Assembly (NCBI RefSeq): GCF_009909205.1
Contig: NZ_JAAAPN010000001.1
Location: forward strand, 372,001-436,000
Direction of reading: 5' to 3'
DNA length: 64,000 nt
DNA from: Aquabacterium fontiphilum
Lineage (GTDB): Bacteria; Pseudomonadota; Gammaproteobacteria; Burkholderiales; Burkholderiaceae_C
The notes under the pieces were generated by a model. That model was not told where the DNA came from. It worked only from the letters and a program-made list of their open reading frames with translations, and made no database searches. A program made the position numbers and the translations under genes. Below, one piece after another: positions 7,526 to 16,870 of this stretch (position 1 is its first letter; each line of letters begins with the position of its first letter).

Positions 7526-9607
7526 TCAGCCCGCCACGGGCCCCCGGGCCCGCGCTGCAAGCTCTTCACGCAGCCGGCGCAGCTTCTCCCGCGGGTCCTC
7601 CTTCGGCCCGCCTTCGCCCAGCTTCATTTCGGCCACGAAGCGGCTGGGCATGGCCTGGATGTACTCGCGGCCCTTCTTGCGGCGCTTGAGCACGCTCACG
7701 GCCAGGGTTTCGCGTGCGCGGGTGATGCCCACGTACATCAGGCGGCGCTCCTCCTCGATCTGCTGCGGCGAGATCTCGCCTTCTTCGCGGCTGAAAGGCA
7801 GCACGCCCTCGTTCACGCCGGCCAGCACCACGTGTGGCCACTCCAGGCCCTTCGAGGCGTGCAGCGTGGTCAGCGTCACCACGTTCTGCTCCCCCTCGCG
7901 CTCGGCCAGGGTGGTGATCAGGGCGATGGTCTGGGCCACCTCCAGCACGGTACGGCGTTCGCTTTCGGTGGTCATACCGCCATCGGCCTCCACGTCGCCA
8001 CCACATCGTTTGGCCACCCAGTCCACGAAGTCCAGCACATTGCTCCAGCGGGCAGCGGCCACCTTCTCATTGTCTTCGTTGTCCATCAGGTGCTGCTCGT
8101 AGCCGATGTCTTTGAGCCAGTCCATCAGCAGCGCCTTGGCATCCTCCGAGCCCTGGGTGTGGCGAGCGCGGTACTCCAGGTCGTTCACGTAGCGGCCAAA
8201 CTCGCGCAGGCCGTCGATGGCGCGTTCTGACAGCGCGGTGGACAGCGACTCGGCGAACAGCGCCTCGAACAGGCTCACTTTCCACTTCGAGGAGAACTCG
8301 CCCAGCTTGCCCAGCGTCTGGTGGCCGATGCCGCGCTTGGGCGTGGTGATGGCGCGCAGGAAGGCCGGGTCGTCGTCGTTGTTGATCAGCAGGCGCAGCC
8401 AGGCGCACAGGTCGCGGATCTCGGCGCGGTCAAAAAAGCTCTGCCCGCCTGACACCTTGTACGGGATATTGGCCTTGCGCAAGGCCTGCTCGAAGATGCG
8501 CGCCTGGTGGTTGGCCCGGTAGAGGATGGCGAAGTGCTTCCAGTCGCCCTTGTCGCTCGCCGGGTAGTCGTGCAGCAGGCGGTTGCGCACCAGGTTGAAG
8601 TGGGCCACGGTGCGCTCGGCCTCATGTTCTTCGTTGTCGCACTCCATGAGCTTGACGGGCTCGCCTTCGCCCAGGTCCGACCACAGCGTTTTCTGAAACA
8701 GCTTGGGGTTGAGCTGGATGACGTTGTTGGCCGCGCGCAGGATGGCGCTGGTGGAGCGGTAGTTCTGCTCCAGCGGGATGACCTTGAGGTTGGGGAAGTC
8801 TTGCGGCAGGCGCTTGAGGTTGTCCAGCGTGGCGCCGCGCCAGCCGTAGATGGACTGGTCGTCATCGCCCACGGCGGTGAAGATGCCCTCCGGCCCCACC
8901 AGCAGCTTGAGCAGCTCGTATTGGGTCGCGTTGGTGTCCTGGTATTCATCCACCAGCACGTGGCGCAACTGGCGCTGCCACTTCTGGCGCACGTGTTCGT
9001 GCTCCGACAGCAGCTTCAGCGGCAGGCCGATCAGGTCATCGAAGTCCACCGCCTGGTAGGCCAGCAGGCGCTCTTCATAGAGCTTCATGATCTTGGCGGT
9101 CAGGGCCTCGTCATCGGTGGCGGCCTGGCTCAGGGCGTGGCCGCCGGTCAGCCCCTGGTTCTTCCACAGGCTGATCTGCCACTGCCAGCTGCGCGCCAGC
9201 TTCGCATCGGTGGTGGCGCCCGCATCGCGCAGGATGCTCAGCACATCGTCGCTGTCCAGGATCGAGAACTTGGGCTTGAGGCCCACGGCCTCGCCGTCTT
9301 CGCGCAGCAGGCGCACCCCCAGCGAGTGGAAGGTGCACACCAGCAGCTTGCCGGCCGCCTTCGGCCCGATCAGCGCCTTGACCCGCTCGCGCATTTCGGC
9401 GGCGGCCTTGTTGGTGAAGGTGATGGCGCCAATCTGCGACGGCGCCAGGTCGGCCCCGTGCCCGGGCTGCAGCAACCGCGCGATCTTGTGCGTGATCACC
9501 CGCGTCTTGCCCGAGCCCGCGCCGGCCAGCACCAGGCAGGGCGAATCCAGATGTTGAACCGCTGCCATTTGGGCCGGGTTCATGGTGGAGGGGGCAAAAG
9601 ACGACAT
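7526..9607 (-). CDS. rep: ATP-dependent DNA helicase Rep
   Basis: UvrD/Rep superfamily-1A 3'-5' helicase, 693 residues. Visible motifs: Walker A AGAGSGKT near the N-terminus, VDEYQDTN (motif II), GDDDQSIYGWRGA (motif III), EQNYRST (motif IV), TTLHASKGLEWPHV (motif V) and RRLMYVGITRARE (motif VI). VDEYQDTN and GDDDQSIYGWRGA favour Rep over UvrD/PcrA. I place the start at the ATG at 9607 (MSSFAPSTMNPAQ), which puts the NPAQ Q-motif at the usual distance; an upstream in-frame ATG at 9736 would add 43 atypical residues. Rep helps replication forks pass bound proteins. Confidence 0.93.
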   Translation of the reverse strand: MSSFAPSTMNPAQMAAVQHLDSPCLVLAGAGSGKTRVITHKIARLLQPGHGADLAPSQIGAITFTNKAAAEMRERVKALIGPKAAGKLLVCTFHSLGVRLLREDGEAVGLKPKFSILDSDDVLSILRDAGATTDAKLARSWQWQISLWKNQGLTGGHALSQAATDDEALTAKIMKLYEERLLAYQAVDFDDLIGLPLKLLSEHEHVRQKWQRQLRHVLVDEYQDTNATQYELLKLLVGPEGIFTAVGDDDQSIYGWRGATLDNLKRLPQDFPNLKVIPLEQNYRSTSAILRAANNVIQLNPKLFQKTLWSDLGEGEPVKLMECDNEEHEAERTVAHFNLVRNRLLHDYPASDKGDWKHFAILYRANHQARIFEQALRKANIPYKVSGGQSFFDRAEIRDLCAWLRLLINNDDDPAFLRAITTPKRGIGHQTLGKLGEFSSKWKVSLFEALFAESLSTALSERAIDGLREFGRYVNDLEYRARHTQGSEDAKALLMDWLKDIGYEQHLMDNEDNEKVAAARWSNVLDFVDWVAKRCGGDVEADGGMTTESERRTVLEVAQTIALITTLAEREGEQNVVTLTTLHASKGLEWPHVVLAGVNEGVLPFSREEGEISPQQIEEERRLMYVGITRARETLAVSVLKRRKKGREYIQAMPSRFVAEMKLGEGGPKEDPREKLRRLREELAARARGPVAG

Positions 9608-9777
9608 GCAGCGCGGAGAGGCGGGTAATTGGGGACAGAACCACGTGGGTGGGGGGTGACAGGATAGTGGATGTGTCGCACCGAGATGCTTACACTCCGT
9701 TACCAGAGGCATTCGCCGCTTGGCGGATGTTGCCATCGCGTGCTGTCGAGCCCCTTACAGCACAACAAGGAGTCCAC

Positions 9778-10464
9778 ATGCACCAACATGCTGCCTGCGC
9801 CCGCCGCTGGCGCCAAACTGCCGTCGCCTGTCTGTTCGCCTGTAGCGCCGTGGGCGCGCAAGCAGCAGCCTACGAATACAGCTTCACCACCTTCTTCGAC
9901 CCGACGACGGCCGATGCATTCGACACGAGATCGGTCTTTGAACCGGTTGCGCGCCTGTTGCTGGAAGACACAGAGGGGGGCGTACGCTTCACGCTGAGCC
10001 AGCCCATTCACAGCTTTCCTGCCGCGACGTCGGCTGGCACTTTCCTGCAGACGCTGTGGCTGAACGGGCCGACTGGCCAGTGGGCGAGCACGGGCGGTGT
10101 GGGACTGGTGGCAGGTACGGGGCGACTGAGCACCCCGGCGGTGCAGGACGCCGGCCTGACGTACAACTGGCGGTTCGAGTTCGCCTCTGGCAGCTTTGCC
10201 GAAGGCAACAGTGCTTCGTGGACGGTCACGGGCAGCGGTGTCACGGCCGCCTCGTTCATTCCCTCGTTTGGCTGGCCCATGCTGACGCTGGTCGACGCTG
10301 GCGCGCCCTACAACGGCAACCCGGGCGGGGCCTTGAACTTCATCGCGGCGCGGCCGGCGGCCGTGGTGCCCGAACCCGGAACGGTGGCCCTGATGCTGAC
10401 GGGCCTGGCCGCGCTGGCCGTGGGCGTCAGACGCTCGCGACAAACTCGCCCAACAGTTCAGTGA
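9778..10464 (+). CDS. PEP-CTERM sorting domain protein
   Basis: A 228-residue exported protein. It has a signal peptide ending near AVGAQA/A (about residue 25) and a C-terminal sorting tail: VVPEPGT, a hydrophobic stretch (VALMLTGLAALAVGV) and a basic end (RRSRQTRPTVQ). This PEP-CTERM signal is processed by an exosortase/EpsH system, which is not in this window. An AAGGAG site stands 6 bp before the chosen ATG; the frame is open upstream but without signal-peptide character. The middle part is a beta-rich domain I do not recognise. The 3' end overlaps the convergent PcaC-PcaD-type gene by 38 bp. Confidence 0.85.
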   Translation: MHQHAACARRWRQTAVACLFACSAVGAQAAAYEYSFTTFFDPTTADAFDTRSVFEPVARLLLEDTEGGVRFTLSQPIHSFPAATSAGTFLQTLWLNGPTGQWASTGGVGLVAGTGRLSTPAVQDAGLTYNWRFEFASGSFAEGNSASWTVTGSGVTAASFIPSFGWPMLTLVDAGAPYNGNPGGALNFIAARPAAVVPEPGTVALMLTGLAALAVGVRRSRQTRPTVQ

Positions 10465-11686
10465 AGGCCTCGGGCTGCTCCACCGCACTGAGGTGGGCGC
10501 AGCCTTGCAGCGTGGCCAGTTCGGCACGCGCGATGCCGCGCGTCAGCGCCTGGGCCACCTCGATCGGCATGCTCTCGTCGTGCGTGCCGGCAATCACCAG
10601 CGTGGGTACCTGGATCTGGCCCAGCTTGTCCCAGAGGTCTGCCTCGCACAGGGCGGCCGCGCAGGCCGTGTAACCCTCAGGGTCGGTGCATTCCAGCAGC
10701 CGCTGGTGGCGTGACACGGTGGCCGCCCGCTGCTGGCGGAAGCCCTCGCTGAAGAAGCGGTGCATCGTGCTGGTAGCGATCGCACCCAACCCGTGCGCCT
10801 CGACGGTGGCGATGCGCTGGCCGATGGCCGCACGGCCCATGTCGTCGTAGCCTGCCGTGGTGTTGGCCAGCACCAGCGCCTTGACCTTGTCCGGAAAGCG
10901 CGTGGCCAGTTCCTGTCCGATCAGGCCGCCCATCGACAGGCCCACCCAGACCACCGGCTCGCCGTCGGCCAGCTCGTCAATGAGGCGGGCGGCATCGGCG
11001 GCCAGTTCGGTCAGCGTGAAGGGCTCTGCGGGGGTTTGCGAGCGGCCATGGCCGCGCGTGTCCGGGCAGATGACCCGGCAGGTCGCGGCCAGTTCGTTGG
11101 CCACGGCGTCCCACATGCTGCCGTCCTGGCCCAGTGCGTGGCTGAACACGATGGTGTGGGCGGCCTCGCCACTGCGCGGCTCACGTACGGTGGCATGCAG
11201 CTTGGGTCGTGTCTGCGTGAAGTAGGAGCGGCCCACACCGGGATGCCAGGACTGGTCGGCCGGATGGGGCGGAGGCTCCATGCCCAGCTCTTTCATGATG
11301 CCCACCGCGCGCGCAAAGCCGGTGTTGGCGGCCGGCACGCCCGCATAGATGGCGATCTGGATCAGCGCCTCGCGCACTTCTTCGGGGGTCAAGGTATGGG
11401 CGTTGCCCGGAGTGAGGGCGCCGCGCAGGTGGATCTCGAACTCGTCCCAGCGGCCCAGCGCGCTGGTCACCGCCAACACGATGATGCGTCGGGTCTTCCA
11501 GTCCAGCCCGGGGCGGCCCCACACGCCGTGCCAGGCGTAGTCGGTGATGAAGTGCTGAAAGCCGGCATTGAAGGCATTGGCCTTGGCCACGGACTTGTCG
11601 ACCCAGGCGTCGCCCAGGGCGGCGCGGCGGTTGCGCATGCCGCGCTCAAAGTCGTGGTCGAAAGGGGTTTGCGGCTTTGAAGACAT
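10427..11686 (-). CDS. Fused 4-carboxymuconolactone decarboxylase / 3-oxoadipate enol-lactonase
   Basis: A 419-residue two-domain protein of the protocatechuate branch of the beta-ketoadipate pathway. Residues 1 to about 140 are a carboxymuconolactone decarboxylase (CMD/PcaC) domain (GRPGLDWKTRRIIVLAVT, WDEFEIHLRGAL, EALIQIAIYAGVPAAN). Residues about 165-419 are an alpha/beta hydrolase of the PcaD type with oxyanion region SHALGQDGSMWD, nucleophile elbow GLSMGG and C-terminal GCAHLS. The order is decarboxylase then lactonase, the reverse of the classical actinobacterial PcaL. No other pca gene lies nearby, so the substrate is inferred from the domains. Confidence 0.85.
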   Translation of the reverse strand: MSSKPQTPFDHDFERGMRNRRAALGDAWVDKSVAKANAFNAGFQHFITDYAWHGVWGRPGLDWKTRRIIVLAVTSALGRWDEFEIHLRGALTPGNAHTLTPEEVREALIQIAIYAGVPAANTGFARAVGIMKELGMEPPPHPADQSWHPGVGRSYFTQTRPKLHATVREPRSGEAAHTIVFSHALGQDGSMWDAVANELAATCRVICPDTRGHGRSQTPAEPFTLTELAADAARLIDELADGEPVVWVGLSMGGLIGQELATRFPDKVKALVLANTTAGYDDMGRAAIGQRIATVEAHGLGAIATSTMHRFFSEGFRQQRAATVSRHQRLLECTDPEGYTACAAALCEADLWDKLGQIQVPTLVIAGTHDESMPIEVAQALTRGIARAELATLQGCAHLSAVEQPEAFTELLGEFVASV

Positions 11687-11831
11687 GGTGTGTGCGGAAT
11701 CGTCGAGAGGGCGGCCAGGGCGCTGCAGATGCGTGCGTGATTGTGCATGCAGGCGGCGTGCCCGTCATCGTGGGGGTGCCCCGGTCTTCGCACAATGGCC
11801 AAGGGCGCGCGCATCGGTTATGGTCGCGTGC

Positions 11832-12845
11832 ATGTTGACTCACGCTGCCTGGATCCAGGGCCGCTTCGTGCTGGCCATGTCGTGTGTGTTCGCCCTGCTG
11901 GCGGGGTGCGCGTCGGGGCCGAAGACGGTGATGCGCGACGGTCCGCCCACTGTGCCGCCGCCTGCGGCCGTACTGGCCGAAGTCAAGGTCGAGCCTCAGG
12001 TCGAGCCCATTCGTCAGGGAGGGCCGAACAAGCCCTATTCGGTGTTGGGCCAGAGTTACCGGCCCATGACCGACGACATCGCATGGTCCGAGCAGGGAAT
12101 GGCCTCCTGGTATGGCAAGAAGTTCCACGGACGCCGCACGGCCAGCGGTGAGCTCTACAGCATGTATGGCATGACGGCGGCTCACCGCACGCTGCCCATC
12201 CCGAGCTATGTGCGCGTGCGTCACGCCCGCACGGGCAAGTCGGTGGTCTTGCGGGTCAACGACCGAGGGCCGTTCGCGCGCGACCGTGTGATCGATGTCA
12301 GCTATGCGGCTGCCGTGCAACTGGGGCTGGTCGGACCGGGTGTGGGCGAGGTCACCGTCGAGCGCCTGACCTTCGATGCCATCCGCACCGGCGCGTGGCG
12401 TCAGGACGGCGACCTCGGGGTGCCCCTGCCCGATGCGGCTCCCCCGGCGGCTGTGGCTGCCGTCGCGACCATGGAGGCGCCGACAACCGGGTCGCTGGCC
12501 ACACCCGCCGCCGAGCCGATGCCTGGGGCCGCGTTGCCGCTCGCGGCCACTGCCACGTCGCTGCCCACGCCGCGCGATTTGCCGACCAGCCCGGCTTACA
12601 CCCCGGCCGCCCGCGGCTTCTGGGTGCAGCTGGCGGCGTTGAGTCGGCGTGAGGGGGTCGAGCGCATCCAGCAGCAGGTGGCGCGCGACCTGGAGGGGTT
12701 GCTGCCCATGCTGGCCGTGTTCCATGAATCGGCGCTGTACAAGCTCAAGATCGGCCCGTTTGCCTCACGGCACGAGGCGCAGGAGGCGGCTGGGCGTGCC
12801 CGCCAGGCCTTGCAGGTTCAGCCCTTGCTCGTGTTCCGGCGCTGA
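11832..12845 (+). CDS. rlpA: Septal ring lytic transglycosylase RlpA family lipoprotein
   Basis: A 337-residue outer-membrane lipoprotein. The lipobox LLAGC ends a signal peptide of about 24 residues. The double-psi beta-barrel domain follows (GMASWYGKKFHGRRTASGELY, then VVLRVNDRGPFARDRVIDVSYAAA), with the conserved Asp of NDRGP. A Pro/Ala linker of about 90 residues leads to a C-terminal SPOR domain (GFWVQLAALSRREGVERI through KLKIGPFASRHEA) that binds denuded septal peptidoglycan. An in-frame ATG 12 bp upstream (11820) is an equally possible start. Its start region is divergent from the PcaC-PcaD-type gene. Confidence 0.9.
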   Translation: MLTHAAWIQGRFVLAMSCVFALLAGCASGPKTVMRDGPPTVPPPAAVLAEVKVEPQVEPIRQGGPNKPYSVLGQSYRPMTDDIAWSEQGMASWYGKKFHGRRTASGELYSMYGMTAAHRTLPIPSYVRVRHARTGKSVVLRVNDRGPFARDRVIDVSYAAAVQLGLVGPGVGEVTVERLTFDAIRTGAWRQDGDLGVPLPDAAPPAAVAAVATMEAPTTGSLATPAAEPMPGAALPLAATATSLPTPRDLPTSPAYTPAARGFWVQLAALSRREGVERIQQQVARDLEGLLPMLAVFHESALYKLKIGPFASRHEAQEAAGRARQALQVQPLLVFRR

Positions 12846-12850
12846 CGCAC

Positions 12851-12876
12851 GAAAGGGCGTACGATCGCGCCCTTTC
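12851..12876. terminator. 9-bp inverted repeat after rlpA
   Basis: GAAAGGGCG (12851-12859) and CGCCCTTTC (12868-12876) form a perfect 9-bp stem with an 8-nt loop, 5 bp after the rlpA stop and 22 bp before the EamA gene. It lacks a T-run downstream, so it may be a weak terminator, an RNA-stability hairpin or a regulatory palindrome. Confidence 0.4.
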
Positions 12877-12898
12877 CTGAAGACCGCCTGGAACCTTC

Positions 12899-13753
12899 AT
12901 GCCCTATCTGGCACTCCTGTTCAATGCCTGCGTCTGGGGGCTGTCGTGGCTGCCGCTTCGACACCTGCAGCAGGCGGGGCTGCATCCGCTGTGGGCCACG
13001 ATGGTGTTCTTCGGAGTGGGCGCATTGTGCGTGGCGTTCTGGCGGCCGCGCGCGGCTTGGCGTGTCTTGCAGCAGCCTGCGCTGTGGTGGCTGGCCCTGG
13101 CTGCGGGCGCCACCAACGCCGCTTTCAATTGGGGCGTGAGCGTGGGCGAGGTGGTCCGCGTGGTGCTGTTGTTCTACCTGATGCCCTTGTGGGCGGTGGG
13201 CTTGGCGTGGTGGCTGTTGGGCGAGCGCATGAGTGGGGCGGCCGCCTTGCGCGTGGCGCTGGCGTTGGGCGGTGCGCTGCTGGTGTTGCAGCCACCTGGC
13301 GGGGGCTGGCCGCAGTTCAACGGGCTGGCCGACTGGCTGGGCCTGCTGGGCGGCATGGGCTTTGCGCTGACCAATGTGCTGTTGCGCCGGCATGGGCAGG
13401 TGCCGGCCTCGGAGCGCGCGATGGCCATGTTCCTCGGCGGGCTGCTGCTGCCAGGGCTGGTGGGCCTGTTGCTCGCCACGCAGGCGCTGGTGCCGGCCTG
13501 GCCCGCGCCATCCGCCGCCTGGCTGCCGCTGGCTGTGGCGCTGGGCGGTGTCTTCCTGGCGTCGAACATGGCGTTGCAGTACGGCGCCGCGCGGGTGCCG
13601 GTCCACATCACCTCGGTGGTCATGCTCACCGAGATCGTGTTCGCGGCGGCTTCGGCGGTGGTCTGGGGCGATGAACAACTGGGCCCGGCCACGCTGGCAG
13701 GCGGTGCCCTCATCCTTACGGCCGCCCTGCTGGCGGCACGCGAAGGTGGCTGA
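12899..13753 (+). CDS. DMT superfamily (EamA-type) transporter
   Basis: A 284-residue inner-membrane protein with about ten hydrophobic helices arranged as two EamA repeats. The first repeat begins NACVWGLSWLPLRHLQQAG and ends near LGGALLVLQPP; the second ends EIVFAAASAVVWGDEQLGPATLAGGALILTAALLA, a typical EamA C-terminus. EamA transporters move small metabolites or amino acids out of the cell; the substrate cannot be told from sequence. It is convergent with hemE. Confidence 0.85.
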   Translation: MPYLALLFNACVWGLSWLPLRHLQQAGLHPLWATMVFFGVGALCVAFWRPRAAWRVLQQPALWWLALAAGATNAAFNWGVSVGEVVRVVLLFYLMPLWAVGLAWWLLGERMSGAAALRVALALGGALLVLQPPGGGWPQFNGLADWLGLLGGMGFALTNVLLRRHGQVPASERAMAMFLGGLLLPGLVGLLLATQALVPAWPAPSAAWLPLAVALGGVFLASNMALQYGAARVPVHITSVVMLTEIVFAAASAVVWGDEQLGPATLAGGALILTAALLAAREGG

Positions 13754-13795
13754 GCGTCGCGCGCGGCCTGCCGCGTGGGCAGTCAGGCCGTGTTC

Positions 13796-14917
13796 TCAGG
13801 CGGCAGCGCGCTGCGCCGCGCTGTGGCGGTGGACCGTGTCGACCAGCACGCTGACGTGCTCGGGCGGGGTGAACTGGCTGATGCCGTGGCCCAGGTTGAA
13901 GATGTGGCCATGGCCCTCGCTCGGCCGGCCAAAGGCCTCCAGCGTGCGGATCACCTCGGCTTCGATCTGCTCGGGCTGGGCGAACAACACATTCGGGTCG
14001 AGGTTGCCCTGCAGCGCGACGCGGTCGCCCACCAAGGCGCGCGCCTTGCCCAGGTTCATCGTCCAGTCCAGGCCGACCACATCGCAGCCGGTGTCGGCGA
14101 TCTCGTTGAGCCACAGCCCGCCGCCCTTGGTGAACACGATGTGGGGAATGCGGTAGCCGTTGTGCGACTGCTTGAGCTGCGTGAGCACGCGGCGTGTGTA
14201 GGCCAGGCTGAACTGCTGGAACGCACCGTCGGCGAGCACGCCGCCCCACGAGTCGAACACCATGACCGCCTGGGCGCCAGCTTCGATCTGGGTGTTGAGG
14301 TAGAGCGCCACGGCGTCGGCATTGACGGCCAGGATGCGGTGCATCAGGTCGGGCCGCTGGTACATCAGGGTCTTGACCAGGCGGTAGTCGTCCGAGCCGC
14401 CGCCTTCGACCATGTAGCACGCCAGCGTCCAGGGGCTGCCCGAGAAGCCGATCAGCGGCACCTTGCCCACGCCCTGGTCATCGGCCAGGGCCTTGCGGAT
14501 GGTGCCCACCGCGTCGAACACGTAGCGCAGCTTGTCCATGTCGGGCACGGCGAGCTTGGCGACAGCGGCCTCGTCGCGCACCGGGTGCGCAAAGCGCGGG
14601 CCTTCTCCGGCTGCAAAGCTCAGGCCCAGGCCCATGGCGTCGGGCACGGTCAGGATGTCGGAGAAGAGGATGGCCGCATCCAGCGCATAACGGCGCAGCG
14701 GCTGCATCGTGACCTCGCAGGCCAGCTCCGGGTTGGTGGCCAGCCCCATGAAGCTGCCGGCCACATCGCGCGTGGCGCGGTACTCGGGCAGGTAGCGCCC
14801 GGCCTGGCGCATCAGCCACACGGGCGTGCAGTCGGTGGGCAGGCGCAGGCAGGCCCGCAGAAAGCGGTCATTGGCCAGCGGGGGCAGGGCAGGAGCGGGG
14901 GCGGTGTGGGATGGCAT
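13796..14917 (-). CDS. hemE: Uroporphyrinogen decarboxylase
   Basis: Cytoplasmic heme-pathway enzyme that removes four acetate carboxyls from uroporphyrinogen III to give coproporphyrinogen III. The 373-residue product carries both family signatures: [16 protein letters not shown] (residues 32-47, with the substrate-binding Arg pair) and [20 protein letters not shown]. The N-terminus is about 15 residues longer than E. coli HemE. It lies 43 bp after the START-domain gene and may be read from the same message, though their functions are not obviously linked. Confidence 0.96.
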   Translation of the reverse strand: MPSHTAPAPALPPLANDRFLRACLRLPTDCTPVWLMRQAGRYLPEYRATRDVAGSFMGLATNPELACEVTMQPLRRYALDAAILFSDILTVPDAMGLGLSFAAGEGPRFAHPVRDEAAVAKLAVPDMDKLRYVFDAVGTIRKALADDQGVGKVPLIGFSGSPWTLACYMVEGGGSDDYRLVKTLMYQRPDLMHRILAVNADAVALYLNTQIEAGAQAVMVFDSWGGVLADGAFQQFSLAYTRRVLTQLKQSHNGYRIPHIVFTKGGGLWLNEIADTGCDVVGLDWTMNLGKARALVGDRVALQGNLDPNVLFAQPEQIEAEVIRTLEAFGRPSEGHGHIFNLGHGISQFTPPEHVSVLVDTVHRHSAAQRAAA

Positions 14918-14960
14918 CCCGGGATTGTAGGCAGTCAGGCCGCCCCGCCCTTCATCCAGA

Positions 14961-15680
14961 TCAAGGCGAGGCCGGCTTCAGGTGCCCTGGCGGCAGAAAT
15001 GGCTTGGGCCCGTCATAGAAATGCATCGGCAGCGGCTCGGTCGTGCGGATCTGGTAGGCCGGTTGCGGCAGCCGGGCGTGGATGCCTTGCAGCGTCACCA
15101 GCGGCGCGCGCGTGGACACCAGATTGGCCAGCCAGGTGGGCACCTGACCACCCAGGTCCACCTGGGTCTGGAACTCGATGCGCGTCCACTCGCCTGGCAG
15201 CGGCGTCAGCTTGAAGGCGTTGTTGAGCATGGGCATGCGCACATGCTTGTCGGAGACAGGCATGCCTTCTGTGGCCTGGGTGACCACATGCACGACGCTG
15301 TCGGCTGTCTGGGTGATGCGTGTGCGCAGCAGCACGTCGCGTGGCGAGGCCGGCCACAGGCCCTTGAACGTCAGGTACATGCGGTCGGGCGGCAGTCCGG
15401 TCGGTTGCATCGCGCCATCGCACTGGAAGACCCAGTGCTTCATGCCCGGCACATCAGCCAGCAGCGCGAGCACGGCCAGCACCGAATGCGGCACCTCGGT
15501 TTCCCCGCGGAACTGCTTGACGGCCAGACCGGGCACGGCGCGCGACCAGGTGCGGATGCCGTCGCGCGCTTCGGCGCGCTCCATGGGTTGCCAGTCGGCA
15601 GCGTGGGCGCACCCAATCAGGCACGCGGTCAACCATGTGCCAGTCAACCGCAGGCGTGGGGACAGAACAGGCGCAGACAT
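14961..15680 (-). CDS. START-domain lipid-binding family protein, exported
   Basis: A 239-residue protein with a probable signal peptide ([14 protein letters not shown], then ADWQP), so probably periplasmic. The remainder has the pattern of a START-like domain: [28 protein letters not shown], then [21 protein letters not shown] and [15 protein letters not shown]. Such bacterial START proteins bind hydrophobic ligands; the ligand is unknown. ATG at 15680 is preferred because it places the signal peptide at the start. It lies between CapA (115 bp upstream) and hemE. Confidence 0.75.
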   Translation of the reverse strand: MSAPVLSPRLRLTGTWLTACLIGCAHAADWQPMERAEARDGIRTWSRAVPGLAVKQFRGETEVPHSVLAVLALLADVPGMKHWVFQCDGAMQPTGLPPDRMYLTFKGLWPASPRDVLLRTRITQTADSVVHVVTQATEGMPVSDKHVRMPMLNNAFKLTPLPGEWTRIEFQTQVDLGGQVPTWLANLVSTRAPLVTLQGIHARLPQPAYQIRTTEPLPMHFYDGPKPFLPPGHLKPASP

Positions 15681-15795
15681 GGGGGCATCCGGCCCGGTGC
15701 GGGCCGCGGCAGTCACGATGTCCCCATGCTAGGCGCGGGTCGGCCGGCTGACCATACCCCTGCTGCCAGGATTGGGGGCAATTCGCATCAACGCG

Positions 15796-16851
15796 TCAGT
15801 GAGAGGGGGGAATCAGCGTCGGCGGAAAGAACGCGCATTGCGCCACCGTGCGGGTTTCGAAGCCTGCACGTCGGTCGGGCAGCGGCAGGCATTCGATGAA
15901 GGACCAGGTGAGCTCCCCGGCGGCCCAGCGATCGGGCTGGCTTTTCAGCGGTCCGACCGTGATGCGGGCCACCGCGCCCCAGGTCAGCGCACTCAACCCG
16001 GGCACGTGTCGATAGGCCATGCCAAACGACAGATTGCCCAGCGAGTAAGCACACAGCCGTCGGATGCCCGTCCGGTCGACCTGGGCGGTGATCGGTTGCG
16101 GGTTATGGCTGTGATGACCGACCACGGCGTCGAAGTGGGCCAGCCAGCTGGTGGCGAGATCGACCACGCTGGGCCTCGGAAAGAGCTCGAGTTCGTAACC
16201 GAAGTGAGGAAACAGCACGTTGAAGGCGCCAGGCCTGACGTGCCGCTCGACCTTGTCGAGCCAGGCCAGGTGCGAGCCCTTGCGATTGCTCCATTGCGTG
16301 CCGGTGGTGACGCGCAGACGTGGGGCAAGGTCGATGAACGGCGTGTCGCCCACACCGAAATGCGTGAAGCCTTCTCGGTCCAACAGTTGCATGCACCTCC
16401 GGCATTCGGCGGCACCATAGTCGGCTGTATGGTTGTTGGCCATCGACAGCACCAGCTTGTCGCGCGGGGCCATCTGAGCCAGCGCGTCAAGCACAGGGCG
16501 CGTGTGCTTCTGATCCGGCGCGTATTGCGGCAGGTCGGTGATCACGCCTTCGAAGTTCACCAGCACATGGTCGCAGGGCGCGAAGAAATCCACCACGCTG
16601 CGGTCGAAACGCAGGGGCTTGCCCCACATCGACATCGCATCGCCTGCAAAGCCGAGCGTCATCGCGGGCGTGATGTCGTTGAGCTGTGTCTGCCTGGGCA
16701 GGAAGCGCAGTCCAGCCGGGTTGTCCTGGCTGCCGCCTTTGAGAAAGCGCCAGATCATGCGCAGCCCTTCACCCGTTGTGGGGTAGGGGTTGGCAGTGAA
16801 GGGGCGCACGAAGCGCTGGTGCAGCCAGGAGGGGTTCCAGTCTTCTTGCAT
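15796..16851 (-). CDS. CapA family (poly-gamma-glutamate synthesis-like) protein
   Basis: A 351-residue protein of the CapA/PgsA metallophosphoesterase-like fold. Family motifs in order: LGFAGDAMSMWG, HVLVNFEGVITD, LVLSMANNHTADYG (the NNHxxDxG motif), LFPHFGYELELFP and HFDAVVGHHSHNPQP. There is no signal peptide or membrane anchor, unlike Bacillus CapA, so it may act in the cytoplasm. It begins 19 bp after the ABC permease stop and is probably the last gene of the seven-gene array that begins at 23622. Its substrate is unknown. Confidence 0.82.
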   Translation of the reverse strand: MQEDWNPSWLHQRFVRPFTANPYPTTGEGLRMIWRFLKGGSQDNPAGLRFLPRQTQLNDITPAMTLGFAGDAMSMWGKPLRFDRSVVDFFAPCDHVLVNFEGVITDLPQYAPDQKHTRPVLDALAQMAPRDKLVLSMANNHTADYGAAECRRCMQLLDREGFTHFGVGDTPFIDLAPRLRVTTGTQWSNRKGSHLAWLDKVERHVRPGAFNVLFPHFGYELELFPRPSVVDLATSWLAHFDAVVGHHSHNPQPITAQVDRTGIRRLCAYSLGNLSFGMAYRHVPGLSALTWGAVARITVGPLKSQPDRWAAGELTWSFIECLPLPDRRAGFETRTVAQCAFFPPTLIPPSH

Positions 16852-16870
16852 GGCGTGCGGCGAGGGCGAA

